Shown: positions 43,295 through 51,386 of the stretch, piece by piece
Layout of the letters: each line of letters opens with the position of its first letter
How positions within the stretch are numbered: the first letter of the stretch is position 1
DNA from: JAFDZV01 sp966128725
Lineage (GTDB): Bacteria; Bacteroidota; Ignavibacteria; OLB7
Assembly: GCA_966128725.1 (NCBI GenBank)
Contig: CBHYLN010000017.1
Location: 1 to 51,386, forward strand
DNA length: 51,386 bases
Direction of reading: 5' to 3'
The notes under the pieces: generated by a model
What the model was told of the DNA's origin: nothing
Seen by the model: only the letters and a program-made list of their open reading frames with translations
The model's database searches: none
Program-made: the position numbers and the translations under genes

Positions 43295-43879
43295 TCAATC
43301 GATATGCACAACATCAAAATAGATGTGCTCTAAATGGCCGTTCACGTTGAAGAGGCCAACGGCTTGAAGGGTGGCTGTGTTACGTGCCAACAGGCGGTGC
43401 ACAAGAGGCAACCCACGATCCCGATTCGGAACCAACTGAACCGATACAACTCTTTCGTGTGGATAAGACACAAAGGCTACAACTATGGAATTCTCATTGG
43501 CTGGCTTCCATAGTGTATCGCTGATTTTGTTTTCATACCTATCAGTTACCCACTCATTCCGGATCCCAACCCACTGTTTAAACGCTGCCTCTCGATTCGA
43601 CTCCGACGTATCAACGCCATAATAGTCCTTCATGATTTGCTTCCAGAAGATCCAGGGAGCAACCGTTACTGTTGAATCATAAAGTTGAATATTGGCCTCC
43701 ATGGGTTCTCCCACATCACTCAACGTGTTCAAGTAGTGAGAAACAAATTGCTGAACCTTCGGGGCTTTATTTACAGCAGCAATCATTTCTGACAGTTGAT
43801 CGCGCGGACTATACTTTGTCGCACTACAACCAATTGTCAGGCAAAGGGTACATGCCGTCAGAATCATCGCCTTTTTCAT
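43295..43879 (-). CDS. Lipoprotein, likely immunity partner of the full-length Rhs toxin
   Basis: A 194-residue lipoprotein (MKKAMILTACTLCLTIGC, clear lipobox) that starts 26 bp after the Rhs stop, with GAGG before the ATG. The mature part includes VSHYLNTLSDVGEPMEANIQ, WIFWKQIMKDYYGVD and a C-terminal HLEHIYFDVVHID. No family recognised. Position directly after the toxin tip is the standard place of an immunity gene. The lipid anchor suggests protection at the envelope, consistent with a Sec-exported protease tip. Confidence 0.65.
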   Translation of the reverse strand: MKKAMILTACTLCLTIGCSATKYSPRDQLSEMIAAVNKAPKVQQFVSHYLNTLSDVGEPMEANIQLYDSTVTVAPWIFWKQIMKDYYGVDTSESNREAAFKQWVGIRNEWVTDRYENKISDTLWKPANENSIVVAFVSYPHERVVSVQLVPNRDRGLPLVHRLLARNTATLQAVGLFNVNGHLEHIYFDVVHID

Positions 43880-43905
43880 GGGAACCTCATCGACTGTTTG
43901 CTTGT

Positions 43906-46900
43906 TTATGGTGCTGCCACATAGCTACCAGGCGGCGGGAATGCGGCCATAAATTTTTTCATCTGGTTTAGAGCTAATTGATTGAAAGGAATATACGACA
44001 ATCCTGTATTTGGATCGATTATAGAAATATATGACAACCTCTGCCCGTAGTCGCCACCAAGCTCCGTCCGAATAACGTTCATCACATCTTCCACTGGACC
44101 TGGAACCCAACGTACGTCCGGGTCCCAAATACCCCCATGTTCTTCCAGCCCAGTATGAAAGGTTTCATGAAGGAACGTCATAGCCCACCCCATAGTTGTA
44201 GGGTTGACGTTCGAAGCTCCATTAATGAATCCCTGTATCTGCTTCGCATCTAAGTACAAAAAATTTGAAGCACCATGACTGCCAGAATTTATAGGATTCA
44301 AGTCCACCTGAACGACTAACGGATTGTCAATCTCTGCCATCAATAGCTTTCGCGCCGTTTCACTGTAAGTTCCGCCGATGTTTATTGCTCCGTTTTCGTC
44401 CTTGGCATATTGTAGACGGCCATTTTCGTCGATACACAGACTCAACCCGGTTTTATTCTGAAGGTCGCCCAGCAATGACGCGGTGATCGTCCCGCCAGGA
44501 TCACTAAGCATAAGACCAACCATGTCGAACTCCGCACCTGATGGGTCGGAGAATGAGATGGGACTGTTCGCCGCATACGCATACGGACTCATCCCCGGAT
44601 ACTTCTCCCACTTCGGATCCACGCTCAAAAACCGCTCACCATCCTTCTGACGCACACCCGTGTTCAGCGTGCTGCTCTCAACATCCGTCTCCTTACCGAT
44701 GTAGCCCTTACGCGGCTGCACGCCCGCCACGGCGATCGGTTCACCGAACGGCGCGTAGTCCGTCTTGGAGACAATCGTCCCCGCGTCGTTCACTACCACA
44801 CGAACCGTGCCCAAGTGGTCGGCGATTGTGTAGCGCCGTGCGCCGCCGCGCAACGTGGTGACCGCCGCGGTCCCGCCCGCATGGCTCAGGTATTCCGCCG
44901 CGTACATGTACACGCGCCGCCCGGTGTCGCTGCACAACGTGCCCGCCGTTTCCTGGCCGTGATACACCGCAAGCTGTTCGTTGGTGCCGCCCAGAAGATA
45001 ATATTGCCGCGACAGTATTCCGGTGGTTGTATTTACACCCGCAAGCCCGTACGCGCGCTTCAGCTCGCGCTCGCCGGAGGCGCTGTACCCGTACCGCCAG
45101 TCATCCAGCGCCGTGCCGTTGGCCGCCGAGGTCTGGTACCGCATCTGGAGACCACGGAAGCTGTACGCCATCTCCTCCTGACGCAGGAACAGGGCATATG
45201 TGCCGCCAATCTCCTCGTGCCGTTCGCGCCACGCAAGCGCACCGTTGGCGGTGTACTGGCTTGTGGCCCGAACATCGTTGCCGAACTTCGGATCGTGCAG
45301 CCGATCGATCAGACTGTTGGCTCCGCCGTTGTACAGGTAGGTGTCGGTCCCAAGGCTGGTGGAGCTTGCGCTCTGCCGGTTGCCTACGTTGTCGTACGCA
45401 TACCCTGTTGTATCGGTCGTGCCGCCGGTTTCCTGGCCGTGGGTCCACTGGGTAAGGCGCTGTGTGGAGTCATACGCATAGTTCTGCTTCATGCGGATGC
45501 CGCCGCCGTGTTGCCATATCTGGGCGATGATCTGCCCGGTGGGGTCATGCGTCAGGATCTCCCGGAACAGCTTGCCGGTACCCTTGGTGGCAACAAGGCT
45601 GTCCAGCCACTTGCGGTGGTTGTAGTCGTAGTTGACCACCACGCCGGCCGCCGGGTACCGCATGGTATCCACGGCGCCGGTTTTGGTGTAGGCGTACACG
45701 ATGGCGGGGCTGGTTGGCCGCGCAAGCGGTGTTGGGTAGCGTATGCCGGAGGGCGCCCCGGCAAGGCCGCTGCCGGTGGCGCCAAGCGCGGTCCATACCG
45801 AGTCAATGCGTCCGTTCGCGTCGGTGCCGTACCAGGTGGTATGCTGGCGCAGGACGTCGGCATCGGTGACGGCCACAACGGTGTTCATGGCGTTGTAGCG
45901 GTAATACACGGCATCGAACCCGAGGCTCTCGGTAAAGCGCAGCAAGGCCTCCACGCGGCCGCGTTCGTCGTACGACAACACGACGTACTGGAACGGCTCG
46001 CTGCCACGTTCACGGTAGGCAACGGCGGCCTCGCGGCCTCGCTGGTTGCGTACGGCCCCGCGTGGGGCCAGGGCATTCCACTGGGCAGCGCTCGGGAAGG
46101 CGCCCCAGACGGCGCCGGCAGCGGGCGGCAGGGTGTCGTACGCCACGGCAATGCGGGCGAACTCCGGATACAGGCCTACGTGCTCGAAGTCGTTGGTGTC
46201 GGCGGCGATGCCGCCCGAGGCGTTATAAAACGCCGTTGCCCGCATGATGCTGGTATCGGATACGGTCTGCAGATCGCCGAGCAGTGTATCGGCCGGCAGC
46301 GTGCAATAGCGCACGTTGTAGGCCGCCGTAATTGCCGGCACGGACCGGACCGGCGTGTCCCACAGGGTACGGTTGGCGGTGAGTATGCTTGTAACCGTAT
46401 CAGAATGCAGACGGTCCGGGTCCAGAACATCCGTCAATCGCCCCTCGGCCGGATTTCCACCGCTCAGCACAGTTGCCCTGTCGCGCTTTCGTTGGCGCGC
46501 CTGATGGATGTCCGGGTTCAGCACATCCTCGTTGTACGAGGAGTTGAACACCGCCACACCGGTGAGCGTCAGCCGATCGAGATCATCGTACTGATTAAAC
46601 GTCAGCAACTGCCGGTACTCCTGTTCCTGATTCTGCGAGAAGCGCACGTTGCCCTTGCGATCGTAGGCATAGGACACGACACCGATATCCGGGAAACTCT
46701 TCGCCATCACCCGCCCGAAGGGATCGTACCAGTATTTGGTGGTGTCGCCCTTGGGGTTGATCACGCGCGTAAGTCGGCCCAGCGTATCGTAGTGATACCT
46801 GGTGGTCAGCCGCAGCCCGTTGGAATCGGCCACCTCGCGGCGTTTACGGTCGAACGCGTCGGTATAGGTCACGAACTTCACGCCGTTTTCGTTGGTGCTG

Positions 46901-49900
46901 GTCGTCACCGCGGCAAAGCCGTAATACGATGCCGAGTCATCCAGCGCCAGCGAGTTGGGGTTGGCGTAGCGGTACGCCATATGCGCGGTGGTGCCGTCGG
47001 CGTTGGTGGCCGTCACCGGGCGCCCCAGCGCGTCGTAGGCGGTGCGGGTGGTGTCGTTCTCGGGGTCCACCGTGCGGGTGCGCTTGCCCAGGCCGGTGTA
47101 CGTGTGGCGGGCGCTGTCGGTACGGGCGCCGCCGTGGTCCTCAACGATATCAACGGCGCTGGCCATAAGGCGGCCGTCGGCGCCGGCGTAATGCCGCGCG
47201 GTAGTGCGGCGGGCGATATCCAGCAACGGATTCCAGCGGCCCTTGTTGGCGCTGTGGGTTGAGTCATCCACCTTGGCGGTCACCGTTGCGCGCAGCAGCG
47301 TATCGTTGTAGGCGTAGGCCAGGGTGTAATCGGCAAGGTGGTTCACCTTGATAAAGCTGCCCTTCAGCACCAGCTCCGGGCGGGTATCGGCGCCGTTGAA
47401 GCCGCCCGCCAGCTCCACGCGGCCACCGGTGGTGGTTACCTCCACGGTAACATCCAGATCCTGCCCCGGCGTGTAGGTAAGCAGGCTGCTTTTCACGGCG
47501 TTCAGACTCACGGTAAGGAAGTACCCACCGCCGCCGCCATCCCCGGTAAGGATGCCGCCGCGCGGGCGCTTCTCGCCGGCCAGGCTGCCGTAGCCGCCGC
47601 CGCCGTTGTAGGCCGAATCCGGATCGCAGTTCAGCTGAAACGTCTTCACAACGCTCAGCGCGGGCACGGAAACCTTCATGGTGACACATTGGCCCACCAC
47701 CGAGGTGACGAACAGGCGCACGTAGGCGCTGTCCAGGCTCAGGATGCGGGTAACATCCGGCGGCAGCACGATAAACGTCGCCGTGCCCACGGCGGGATGC
47801 TGCTGCTGATAGTTGATGGGCGAATGGCAATCGGCCAGCACGCCGGCATGTTCGTGTTTTTCCTGTGCGCCGGAGCACGAGGGGCACTCCGGCGCGGTGA
47901 ACGCCGGTTTATCGGCGTACAGCTCGCCCCAGCGGGTCTCGGTGGTCGTAACACTGGCGGGCGTCGGCGGGTCCGTCTGTCCACAATCCTGCCAGGCATC
48001 GGTAACGTCGTACCGCGTGGTGCCGTAGCCGTCGGCCGTGTCACGGCCGGTCACCGTATCGGCGTAGATGGTGTCGGCGTTCTGGAAATCGCCAGGCATC
48101 CAGGCGTGGCGCAGGCGGCCGTCGGCATCGTAGGCGGCGCGGCTGTACCAGCCGTTGGCGTCGCGGGTGCCGGTTACCAGCCCGTAAAATCCGCGCTCCA
48201 CATATTCGGCAAGGGTCATCGTATCCGGCAGGGCGCCCCCGGGATGGTAACGCCGCACGTAGCGGCGGGTGGCCAGGGGTTCCTCGGTGGCGTTGCCGTA
48301 GTTGCCGCTGTGCAGGGCCTGCGCGCGGACGCTGTCGCCGTTATCCAGCACGGCGGCATCGGGCACCACAAGCACGCCGCTGCCGTTCAGGGCGTCCGGG
48401 AACCAGTAATCGGGCGAGCTGCGCGCCAGCACACCGTTTGCATTGCGGGCATCGGTGGGGATGCGGCCCCGGTAATCGTAGCGGCCGCTTACGTAGCTCG
48501 GGGCCCCGCCGGCACCAATCACCGTATCGATGCGCTTCAGGCCGTAGCCGCCGTAGCTCAGATATCCCAGCGTGTCCTTGCCCATCTGGAACGCGGATGC
48601 CGTTGCGCCCAGCAGGTTGTTGGAGGCGTCGCGCACCTCGCTGCGCAGCGGAAGGCCGGCCACCGGCGGGGCAATCACGCGTTCAACCGCGGTATCCAGG
48701 TGGTACAGCAGGATGCGGGGATCGTACATGGCAACCTCCCACTTCAGGCCCGGATCGATATACCCGCCCTGGCGCAGGGAGTCCCACGCGCGAATCATAT
48801 CCAGCTTCCGCATGAACATGAACACCGTAAGCGCCGTGGTATCCACCAGCGGCAGGTAGCCCAGCCGGGTGATCTGCTTGGCGTAGACACCGCCGGTGGA
48901 GGGGTTTCGCACGGTGATGGTTTTTTCCACGGCGTCGCGGCCGAACAGGCCGGCCAGGAATGTATCGCCGCCGTAGTCGCGCACGGTATCGATATCGTAC
49001 GCCATGCTGGTATAGGATTTCAGGATGCCGTTGGTCCAGCTTTTCTGGGCGGTATCCAGCACCACAAAGGGCGTGCTCCACATGGGCGTGGAGATGGGGT
49101 ACTGCGAGCCCCAGGCCGATAGCTGCGCGGCCGTGCTGCTGGAGCTGTACCACGTCTCGTTCACCGTGGTTACGCCCGCACCGGTCATGGTGCTGCGCCG
49201 GGTTGTGGTATACAGCGGCGGCGGAAGCTGCGGCGCCAGGTTGGGCAGCGTGTACCGGAAATAGCTGATGGCCGTGGAAACCGTGTCGCCGGTAACCGCA
49301 TCGATGCGGCGGTGGTGGCTGCTGTCGGCAAAGGTGGAACTCGCCTGGTAGTTAAAGCGATATTCGTCGGTGGCAAGCAGGTTACTCCACTTGTCGTACT
49401 TGCGCACCACCGCGGCCACGTTGGAAAGTTTGGCGGCGTCGTGTTCGGCGTCGGTGTTGATCTGCACCGCAATTGTGTCGCCGGTGGTTGTTACATACGC
49501 GCTCTGCCCGGCCGCACCGTACGAGGCATCGCTTTCCTTCTTGAAATAATCCACCACGTACCGCGCGGCGGGCTCGGTTACCTGCTTCAGGCGGTAGTTC
49601 TGGGTTTCCATGGAAACCGTGTGCCCGCTTACCAGGTGCGGGAACCCGAAGTTCCTGTACTGGCGGCGGTAGGTTTCGTAGGTGAAATCGGTGCGGCGTC
49701 CCTCAGGGTCGATAATGGCCGTCACATAGCCGGCGTAGGATTGATACAGGTCATCCTCGGTGTTCGGGTACCGCGCGATGCTGATCGCCTGCGGCCCCAT
49801 AAGCCCGTTGCCGGCAATGGGCATCCAGTTGGTGCTTGTGCCCGTGCCGCTTGGCAGCACCTTGTTGAAGATCACCTTGGTGGTGCGGCCGTTGGCCTCA

Positions 49901-51075
49901 ACCGTAAGCGAGTTTACGCCGTAGCTGATGGTATGATTATCGAACGATGTCACCACCGCGCGGCCACGGGTTTTATCGTCGCTGGGTGTGCGGCCCATGT
50001 TGAAGCCCACCGGCCCCGGGTAATGCCGCGTTCGGTTGAACGTGACCAGGTTGCCCGTGCCGCCGTTGATCTCCTCCAGATAGAAAATGGTGGGGCCGCC
50101 GTATTTGCCGCCGGTGGTCGCATCGATGTTGTACACGGTATCCTGCCCGGTCCCAACGATACTGGTGTCGATCCCGGAATACGTCTGTAACCCGTAGGGG
50201 ATCAGCCACTCGCGGAACACGTACTCCATCCCGTCGCCGGGGAAATACCGTACCACGCGGGGGATCAGCGGCCGGCGGTCCGCATTGGCGATGCCGGAAA
50301 GCTGGCTGGTGATGTACGCCGGCCAGTAGGCGGAATCGAACTCCACCTTCGCGAACCCGCGCGAGTTGGCCTCCATCGGCAGATAATATCCGGTGTACAC
50401 CTCCGGACGGCGATCCGGCGGCGTGGCGTTCACCGCCGTTACGTGTGTCAGCTCCAGCACACTGCCGTCGGCACGCAGCAGGCGGATATTGTCCACGTAC
50501 GAAGGACCGGTAAATTCGCTGCTGCCCACCGCGCCAAAATCACACATCCGATTGCAGAAGTCGTAGCCGTCGGCCACCCACACCACGTGGCGGTCGTCCA
50601 CCGTCAGCGACGTATCGTCGTGCACGCGCGAGGTGGGCAACGGGATGAAGCTGGTGGCGGTTGTCAGCATCTGCACCGCGAAACCGTTCACGCCGATAAT
50701 CCAGGCCGGCCGGTTCTGGTGGAACTTGCTCCAGCCCTGATACAGCGTGGGCGGCTGGTCGCCGGCGCCGTCGTGCGCCACCGTATAATCCTTGAACGCG
50801 GAGAACGCCACCGAGCCGCAATAATTCAGCGAGCACTCGATGGGATACCCGTTGCGCGTATAGCCCGAAATCGGGTACGTGTAGCTCACGTTGCCGTTGG
50901 ATTCCGACACGATGAACTTCCCGTCCACCGAGAGCGCCTTGCCCTGGGCGAACCCTCGTTCGTCGTACAGGTCCTGCGCCTTCTTCAGCGTGAACACATC
51001 GGTGGAATATTGGGCGTGCACGGCGGCGGTGGCCAGCGCAAGCAGCAGCAGGGTTGCGGTGATGGTGCGGATCAT
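43906..51075 (-). CDS. Full-length Sec-exported Rhs/YD-repeat polymorphic toxin with metallopeptidase-like tip
   Basis: A 2389-residue protein. Signal peptide 1-21 (ending AVHA). N-terminal half is beta-rich, with a Cys-rich insert (ECPSCSGAQEKHEH) and a Gly-rich loop around residues 1145-1185. Then come many YD repeats (YDALGRPVTATNADG, YHYDTLGRLTRVINPKGD, YAYDRKGNVRF) that build a hollow shell. The core ends RFLSVDPKWEKYPGMSPY and DPSG at about 2180. The 209-residue tip (2181-2389) carries H2303-E-T-F-H2307 and H2313, an HExxHxxxxxH zinc site with metzincin-like spacing, and a YIPFN end. No PAAR or VgrG-like region is seen, so type VI delivery is not indicated; the delivery route is unknown. 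Confidence 0.93.
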   Translation of the reverse strand: MIRTITATLLLLALATAAVHAQYSTDVFTLKKAQDLYDERGFAQGKALSVDGKFIVSESNGNVSYTYPISGYTRNGYPIECSLNYCGSVAFSAFKDYTVAHDGAGDQPPTLYQGWSKFHQNRPAWIIGVNGFAVQMLTTATSFIPLPTSRVHDDTSLTVDDRHVVWVADGYDFCNRMCDFGAVGSSEFTGPSYVDNIRLLRADGSVLELTHVTAVNATPPDRRPEVYTGYYLPMEANSRGFAKVEFDSAYWPAYITSQLSGIANADRRPLIPRVVRYFPGDGMEYVFREWLIPYGLQTYSGIDTSIVGTGQDTVYNIDATTGGKYGGPTIFYLEEINGGTGNLVTFNRTRHYPGPVGFNMGRTPSDDKTRGRAVVTSFDNHTISYGVNSLTVEANGRTTKVIFNKVLPSGTGTSTNWMPIAGNGLMGPQAISIARYPNTEDDLYQSYAGYVTAIIDPEGRRTDFTYETYRRQYRNFGFPHLVSGHTVSMETQNYRLKQVTEPAARYVVDYFKKESDASYGAAGQSAYVTTTGDTIAVQINTDAEHDAAKLSNVAAVVRKYDKWSNLLATDEYRFNYQASSTFADSSHHRRIDAVTGDTVSTAISYFRYTLPNLAPQLPPPLYTTTRRSTMTGAGVTTVNETWYSSSSTAAQLSAWGSQYPISTPMWSTPFVVLDTAQKSWTNGILKSYTSMAYDIDTVRDYGGDTFLAGLFGRDAVEKTITVRNPSTGGVYAKQITRLGYLPLVDTTALTVFMFMRKLDMIRAWDSLRQGGYIDPGLKWEVAMYDPRILLYHLDTAVERVIAPPVAGLPLRSEVRDASNNLLGATASAFQMGKDTLGYLSYGGYGLKRIDTVIGAGGAPSYVSGRYDYRGRIPTDARNANGVLARSSPDYWFPDALNGSGVLVVPDAAVLDNGDSVRAQALHSGNYGNATEEPLATRRYVRRYHPGGALPDTMTLAEYVERGFYGLVTGTRDANGWYSRAAYDADGRLRHAWMPGDFQNADTIYADTVTGRDTADGYGTTRYDVTDAWQDCGQTDPPTPASVTTTETRWGELYADKPAFTAPECPSCSGAQEKHEHAGVLADCHSPINYQQQHPAVGTATFIVLPPDVTRILSLDSAYVRLFVTSVVGQCVTMKVSVPALSVVKTFQLNCDPDSAYNGGGGYGSLAGEKRPRGGILTGDGGGGGYFLTVSLNAVKSSLLTYTPGQDLDVTVEVTTTGGRVELAGGFNGADTRPELVLKGSFIKVNHLADYTLAYAYNDTLLRATVTAKVDDSTHSANKGRWNPLLDIARRTTARHYAGADGRLMASAVDIVEDHGGARTDSARHTYTGLGKRTRTVDPENDTTRTAYDALGRPVTATNADGTTAHMAYRYANPNSLALDDSASYYGFAAVTTSTNENGVKFVTYTDAFDRKRREVADSNGLRLTTRYHYDTLGRLTRVINPKGDTTKYWYDPFGRVMAKSFPDIGVVSYAYDRKGNVRFSQNQEQEYRQLLTFNQYDDLDRLTLTGVAVFNSSYNEDVLNPDIHQARQRKRDRATVLSGGNPAEGRLTDVLDPDRLHSDTVTSILTANRTLWDTPVRSVPAITAAYNVRYCTLPADTLLGDLQTVSDTSIMRATAFYNASGGIAADTNDFEHVGLYPEFARIAVAYDTLPPAAGAVWGAFPSAAQWNALAPRGAVRNQRGREAAVAYRERGSEPFQYVVLSYDERGRVEALLRFTESLGFDAVYYRYNAMNTVVAVTDADVLRQHTTWYGTDANGRIDSVWTALGATGSGLAGAPSGIRYPTPLARPTSPAIVYAYTKTGAVDTMRYPAAGVVVNYDYNHRKWLDSLVATKGTGKLFREILTHDPTGQIIAQIWQHGGGIRMKQNYAYDSTQRLTQWTHGQETGGTTDTTGYAYDNVGNRQSASSTSLGTDTYLYNGGANSLIDRLHDPKFGNDVRATSQYTANGALAWRERHEEIGGTYALFLRQEEMAYSFRGLQMRYQTSAANGTALDDWRYGYSASGERELKRAYGLAGVNTTTGILSRQYYLLGGTNEQLAVYHGQETAGTLCSDTGRRVYMYAAEYLSHAGGTAAVTTLRGGARRYTIADHLGTVRVVVNDAGTIVSKTDYAPFGEPIAVAGVQPRKGYIGKETDVESSTLNTGVRQKDGERFLSVDPKWEKYPGMSPYAYAANSPISFSDPSGAEFDMVGLMLSDPGGTITASLLGDLQNKTGLSLCIDENGRLQYAKDENGAINIGGTYSETARKLLMAEIDNPLVVQVDLNPINSGSHGASNFLYLDAKQIQGFINGASNVNPTTMGWAMTFLHETFHTGLEEHGGIWDPDVRWVPGPVEDVMNVIRTELGGDYGQRLSYISIIDPNTGLSYIPFNQLALNQMKKFMAAFPPPGSYVAAP

Positions 51076-51386
51076 TTGCGTTATGCGATATGAAATGATG
51101 CGTTCGATATGATTCGTCGTGCTGTATATCGGGGTATACAGGTGCGGTTGCGTTATGCGCTCCCTCGGCTCAGGAGTTCACCCCCGTTGGCCGGGAGTTG
51201 TACTCCCGGCCCCGGTCACCGGTGGTCTCGTTGCCACGTCCGGAGTACAACTCCGGACGAACATTGCTGTATATCGGGGTATACAGGTGCGGTTGCGTTA
51301 TGCGCTCCCTCGGTTCAGGAGTTCACCCCCTGTTGGCCGGGAGTTGTACTCCCGGCCCCGGTCACCGGTGGTCTCGTTGCCACGTC
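51076..51386. repeat. Tandem 145-bp repeat with hairpins upstream of the Rhs gene
   Basis: The unit starting GCTGTATATCGGGGTATACA at 51121 begins again at 51266 and runs to the window end, nearly identical (one substitution, one inserted T). Each unit holds CCGGGAGT-TGT-ACTCCCGG (51191-51209 in the first). The first is followed by the related palindrome TCCGGAGT-ACA-ACTCCGGA (51239-51257). No gene or clear promoter box is seen in the 311 bp. Confidence 0.85.

Noticed and set aside
44815..47262. Long plus-strand frame of 815 codons opposite the Rhs gene
   Set aside because: Shadow of the YD-repeat coding sequence. Similar antisense frames lie at 41643-43322 and 47338-49122.
43906..51075. Type VI secretion effector (PAAR-Rhs)
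   Set aside because: The N-terminus is a Sec signal peptide and no PAAR, VgrG, Hcp or Eag-type gene is in the window.
51121..51386. CRISPR array upstream of the Rhs gene
   Set aside because: The repeats are contiguous 145-bp units without unique spacers of regular size, and no cas genes are present.

Overview
The window reads as a chromosomal piece from a GC-rich member of the Bacteroidota/Chlorobi group, possibly a Kapabacteria- or Ignavibacteria-like lineage. Three things support this. A secreted protein ends in a type IX secretion sorting domain. The ribosomal-protein promoter at 13904-13934 has the Bacteroidota form TTG-N20-TAnnTTTG. The core proteins are not proteobacterial in character. 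The exact lineage is an inference; there is no rRNA or tRNA here to settle it.

Left part (1-26.8 kb), mostly housekeeping: fatty acid hydroxylase, Xer recombinase, 7TM-HD cyclic-di-AMP phosphodiesterase, HAD phosphatase, IlvE, DsbD, two paralogous lipoproteins, an odd malate dehydrogenase, L27/L21, Maf, CrtI-like desaturase, HIT protein, SecG, a GT-C glycosyltransferase, lamin-tail surface proteins, an SDR, an NHL protein and a 738-residue Asp-box protein with a type IX sorting signal.

Middle part (27-37 kb): all genes on the minus strand, short, tightly packed and mostly of unknown function. Two kinds alternate. One kind is small lipoproteins, several of which are paralogues of each other (26999, 32360, 33745, 35679 plus a fragment at 36175; and the pair 34651/36350). 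The other kind is cytoplasmic immunity-type proteins (SUKH/SMI1-KNR4 at 29376, Imm52-like at 30441, an L7/L12-like small protein at 30090, and 28844, a paralogue of the immunity gene at 38635).

Right part (37-51 kb): a polymorphic-toxin locus. A complete 2389-residue Sec-exported Rhs/YD-repeat protein (43906-51075) carries a zinc-metallopeptidase-like tip (HExxHxxxxxH) and is followed by a lipoprotein, its likely immunity protein. Downstream comes a row of promoterless Rhs 3' ends (orphan tips), each with a different C-terminus and its own immunity-type gene: 40701-43294 with 40180, 39017-40004 with 38635, 38306-38640 with 37884, and a 116-bp anchor remnant with 37191. The first orphan is homologous to the full-length gene over about 1.9 kb, enough for tip exchange. 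The next three share a different anchor, so their parent gene lies outside the window.

The whole 27-51 kb interval is best read as one toxin-tip and immunity archive. Short in-frame stubs before several immunity genes look like the last codons of toxins already lost. The unusual part is the Sec-exported Rhs with lipoprotein immunity proteins and a long ladder of paralogous lipoproteins.
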